A DNA stretch of 8,793 bases from Labilithrix luteola. GTDB taxonomy: Bacteria > Myxococcota_A > Polyangia > Polyangiales > Polyangiaceae. The notes beneath the pieces were generated by a model, which saw only the letters and a list, made by a program, of their open reading frames with translations, did no database searches and was not told the origin of the DNA. Position 1 is the stretch's first letter, and the number at the start of each line of letters is the position of its first letter. The position numbers and the translations under genes were made by a program. Location: assembly GCA_026225435.1 (NCBI GenBank), contig JAMFST010000130.1:1-8793 (forward strand), given 5' to 3'. Of this stretch, positions 6,485 through 8,793 are shown one piece after another.

Positions 6485-7399
6485 TCAGGCCTTGGCCCGG
6501 GGCAAGAAGAGCGTGAAGGCGCTGCCTCCACCGGGGGAGCTCTGGACCTTGATGCGCGCGCGGTGCCCTTTGACGACGTGCTTCACGATGGCCAGGCCGA
6601 GGCCGCTCCCTTCGCGGTCGCGCGAGAGGCTGTCGTCGATGCGGTAGAACTTGTCGAAGATGCGCCGGTGCTCGCGGCGCTCGATGCCGGCGCCGTTGTC
6701 CTTGATGGTGATGGCCACCGTCTCCTTCGGCCCGGGCTCGGCCACCAGCTCGATGACCGGCGGCGCGCCCCCATATTTGTACGCGTTGGACAGCAGGTTC
6801 ACCACCGCGTCCACCAGCGCGGCGCGGTCGACCCGCACCGCCGGCAAGCCCTCGGCGACCTGCACGGTGAAGTCGACGTCGGTGTAGTGGAGCGGCGAGA
6901 ACGCGGCCACCGCCTCCTCGATGACCTCGCCCACCGGCTCGCTCTTCAGCTGGTAGTAGCGACGCCCCGCCTCCATGCGGCCCCAGTCGAGGAGCCGCTC
7001 GATGCGCGTCGTCAGCCGCTCGGTCTCGGTGTTGAGCTGGGCGATGCACTTCACCTTGATCGACTCGTCCTGCGTCCGGTCGAGCGTCTCGACGAAGAGG
7101 CGGATGGCGGTGAGCGGCGTGCGCAGCTCGTGGCTCACCTTGGCGACGAAATCGGCCTGCAGCTCCGACAGGTTCGCCTCGCGCCGCACGAAGACCAGCG
7201 TGAGCACGACGCCGGTGCCGAGCACGGTCACGAAGCTGACCGTGAGGATGCCGAGCACCAGGTTGGCGCGGCCGCCGCCGCGGATCAGCATGGTGATGAT
7301 GCCGAGCAGGAGGATGAGCACCGTCGGCACGATCACCAGGTAGACGAGCATCTGGACGATGCGCCGGTAGCCGAGCTGCGCGTTCTTGCGGCGCGGCAC
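6485..7399 (-). CDS. Sensor histidine kinase, two TM segments with minimal periplasmic loop
   Basis: A 304-residue membrane kinase that should autophosphorylate and pass the phosphate to the OmpR-type regulator encoded just downstream. Two membrane segments (about 14-39 and 47-71) are joined by only some seven residues (RGGGRAN), so there is no extracytoplasmic sensor domain. No HAMP or PAS domain separates TM2 from the HisKA domain. The H-box is FVAKVSHELRTPLT with His90. The ATPase domain shows the N-box NLLSNAYKYG (201-210), the G1 box DNGAGI (234-239), the F-box FDKFYR and the G2 box GSGLGLAIV (264-272). All catalytic motifs are intact. The start is GTG at 7399, three bases after the TAG of aroE, with no clear Shine-Dalgarno, so translation probably depends on coupling. 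The signal may be sensed within the membrane or by a partner protein (inference). Confidence 0.95.
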   Translation of the reverse strand: MPRRKNAQLGYRRIVQMLVYLVIVPTVLILLLGIITMLIRGGGRANLVLGILTVSFVTVLGTGVVLTLVFVRREANLSELQADFVAKVSHELRTPLTAIRLFVETLDRTQDESIKVKCIAQLNTETERLTTRIERLLDWGRMEAGRRYYQLKSEPVGEVIEEAVAAFSPLHYTDVDFTVQVAEGLPAVRVDRAALVDAVVNLLSNAYKYGGAPPVIELVAEPGPKETVAITIKDNGAGIERREHRRIFDKFYRIDDSLSRDREGSGLGLAIVKHVVKGHRARIKVQSSPGGGSAFTLFLPRAKA

Positions 7400-7402
7400 G
7401 CG

Positions 7403-8287
7403 CTAGGACTCGGCGACGCGCGCAGCCACGCGCATGGCGCTGGAGCTCGGGTTGTGCCCCGAGTCCTTCGCCTCGTCGAGCGCGGCGCGCATGATGGCGA
7501 ACGGAGGCGGCATCTCGAGCCACAAGGAGAGGGCGAGCGCCGCCTGCCCCGAGAGCATCCCGTACCCGTCGCGGGCCGTCAGCCCGCGAGCGCGCGCGGC
7601 ATCGAGGAACGGAGTCGAGCCGTCCGCGTGGCCACGAGCGCCAGCGTAGACGACGTCGTAGGCGATGGCCCGCGGTGACACACGCGCCCAGTCGACGGCG
7701 GCGGCTACGGAGCCTCCGTGATCGGCCCCTTTCATCCCGGCGCTGGTCGCCTGGACGATGACCGCGAGCTTCGGCTCGTCGGCCCCCGGGCAGAGCGGGT
7801 CGACGTACAGATCGGCGCGCGGGCTGCGAGCACGGACGATGGTCCGTTCGAGCCCAAGCTCTCCGAGCGCCCACACGGCCGCACGCGCGGCACCTCCCGA
7901 GCCGATCACCAGCCCGACGTCGCCCGGCCGGATGCTTTCCGGGAGCGCGCGGGACAGGTCGATGAGCAGCGCCGGCGCGTCGGTGTTGTGCCCGATGATG
8001 CGCCCGTCGCGCTGGCGAACCAGCGTGTTGACCGCGCCGGTGAGGCGCGCGCTGTCGGCGAGATCGTCGAGCCAGGGGATCACCGCCACCTTGTGCGGCA
8101 CGGTGACGTTGAGCCCGTCGAGGCGCCCCTGGCGCAGGTCGCGCACCCGCGCCTCCAGCTCGTCGTGGCGCGTGGAGTACGCGCGGTAGCTGTGCGCTCC
8201 GTCCATCCCCAGTAGCCGGTAGGCAGCGGCGTGCATCCCCGGGCTGCGCGAGTGTCCGACCGGTTCCCCCAGCAGTCCGAATTTCAC
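7403..8287 (-). CDS. aroE: Shikimate dehydrogenase (AroE family), somewhat divergent
   Basis: A 294-residue cytoplasmic enzyme of the AroE family, which reduces 3-dehydroshikimate to shikimate with NADPH on the route to chorismate and aromatic amino acids. The substrate-binding domain shows GEPVGHSRSP with Ser13 and Ser15, NVTVPHK with catalytic Lys66, GAVNT with Asn87, and HNTD with Asp103. The Rossmann glycine loop is GSGGAARA (129-136). Later motifs are ATSAGM (180-185), YDVVY (210-214), and GYGMLSGQAA with Gln248. Oddities: NTDAPA replaces the common NTDGxG; the usual NADP motif N-R-T is R-A-R-S; and an extra loop (about ARGHADGS) sits between the Val-Tyr and Thr-Pro-Phe motifs. The start is GTG 8287, overlapping the stop of xseA by four bases, with a G-rich stretch upstream. 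A paralogue with different substrate (YdiB or RifI type) cannot be excluded. Confidence 0.88.
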   Translation of the reverse strand: MKFGLLGEPVGHSRSPGMHAAAYRLLGMDGAHSYRAYSTRHDELEARVRDLRQGRLDGLNVTVPHKVAVIPWLDDLADSARLTGAVNTLVRQRDGRIIGHNTDAPALLIDLSRALPESIRPGDVGLVIGSGGAARAAVWALGELGLERTIVRARSPRADLYVDPLCPGADEPKLAVIVQATSAGMKGADHGGSVAAAVDWARVSPRAIAYDVVYAGARGHADGSTPFLDAARARGLTARDGYGMLSGQAALALSLWLEMPPPFAIMRAALDEAKDSGHNPSSSAMRVAARVAES

Positions 8288-8793
8288 GCTCGCCCCCCCG
8301 CGTTGTCCGTCACGCCTGCCACGCCGGTGACGCTGGCGGTGAAGACGACCTGCTCGCCGCGCACCGTCACCACGTCACCTGTCTTCACGTCGTTCTTCGT
8401 GCGCACCGCGCGTTCACCAACGCCTTCGCCGATGGTGGCGATGGCGTAGCCGCGACTGAGCACCTTGAGCGGGCTGAGCGCATCGAGCCCGCTGCCGAGG
8501 CGCTCGAGCTGGTGCCGATCGCGGGTCAGGAGCCGCTTCATCGCCGTCGCCAGGCGCTCCGAATCGCGATTCACCGAGCTGCGCGTCCGCTCCACCACCA
8601 GCCGCGGGTGCATGCGCGACAGACGCGCCGCGAGGTCCACCTGCGAGGCGCGCCGGACCTTGAGCGCGCGCTGCGCCCAGGTCTCCAGCCGCCCGGTGCG
8701 ATCGTCGAGCAGCTGCTGCGACGAGGCCAGCGCCAGCCGCGGATCGCCCATGCGCCGTGCCAGATCCGCCTGCACGCGATGCTCGTGCGCCAG
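8284..8793 (-). CDS. xseA: Exodeoxyribonuclease VII large subunit, C-terminal 169 residues (partial)
   Basis: The 3' part of xseA; the OB-fold and most of the catalytic core lie beyond the right edge. What is visible is the long helical, Arg- and Leu-rich coiled-coil region (many LxxR repeats) and then the hallmark C-terminal segment: SPLKVLSRGYAIAT, followed by a beta-rich end with GDVVTVRG. This Leu-x-Arg-Gly-Tyr-Ala-Ile motif is diagnostic of XseA. Together with XseB the enzyme degrades single-stranded DNA from both ends in repair and recombination. The frame is open to position 8793, so no start is seen. The TGA stop overlaps the aroE start by four bases (GTGA). xseB, which in many bacteria follows xseA, is not between xseA and aroE; it may lie upstream or elsewhere. 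Confidence 0.93.
   Translation of the reverse strand: MAHEHRVQADLARRMGDPRLALASSQQLLDDRTGRLETWAQRALKVRRASQVDLAARLSRMHPRLVVERTRSSVNRDSERLATAMKRLLTRDRHQLERLGSGLDALSPLKVLSRGYAIATIGEGVGERAVRTKNDVKTGDVVTVRGEQVVFTASVTGVAGVTDNAGGRA

Noticed and set aside
5714..7678. A 654-codon plus-strand open frame opposite the two-component genes and part of aroE
   Set aside because: His/Arg/Asp/Gln-rich antisense shadow with no domain motifs; the minus-strand genes explain the region fully.
5628..7874. A 748-codon open frame on the minus strand running through the kinase, regulator and part of aroE
   Set aside because: It is an out-of-frame shadow of three well-recognised genes, with very Arg/Ala-rich, low-complexity translation, as expected in DNA with high GC at third positions.

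Overview
The window is very GC-rich, densely coded chromosomal DNA. It is almost certainly from a deltaproteobacterium in the broad sense, most likely Myxococcota. The grounds are strong GC bias at third codon positions, frequent GTG starts, a FGE-sulfatase (SUMF1) lipoprotein with an Ala/Asp/Pro-rich linker, a Gld-type ABC cluster with a DUF4340 protein, and an abundance of signalling genes. Taxonomy is inferred from style, not from a marker gene. No RNA genes, insertion sequences, CRISPR arrays or phage genes were seen. There is no gene-free stretch over 300 bases; the longest gap is about 87 bases.

Left block (1-4121, all minus strand, transcribed right to left): a REC-only response regulator is followed after 11 bases by a Gld-type ABC export module. 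The module consists of an ATPase, an ABC-2 permease, a GldG-like auxiliary membrane protein and a DUF4340 membrane-anchored protein that runs off the left edge. Junctions are tight (4-base overlap, 2-base gap, 4-base overlap), so this is surely one transcription unit. The module resembles the gldA/gldF/gldG transporter of gliding Bacteroidetes, but related modules are widespread and its substrate is unknown.

Centre (4122-5243): a short divergent control region, then a plus-strand SUMF1-domain lipoprotein. It keeps the fold motifs but lacks both catalytic cysteines of true formylglycine-generating enzyme.

Right block (5257-8793, all minus strand): the 3' end of xseA (exonuclease VII large subunit), then aroE (shikimate dehydrogenase), a two-TM sensor histidine kinase with almost no extracytoplasmic loop, an OmpR-family response regulator, and a DUF3293 protein. 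Each gene overlaps or nearly touches the next, so DNA repair, aromatic biosynthesis and a two-component system probably share a transcript. The lipoprotein and DUF3293 genes converge with 13 bases between their stops.

No obviously new system is present. The points most worth a second look are the response regulator joined to the ABC module, the catalytically dead SUMF1 lipoprotein, the kinase with a minimal sensor behind aroE, and the divergent AroE sequence.
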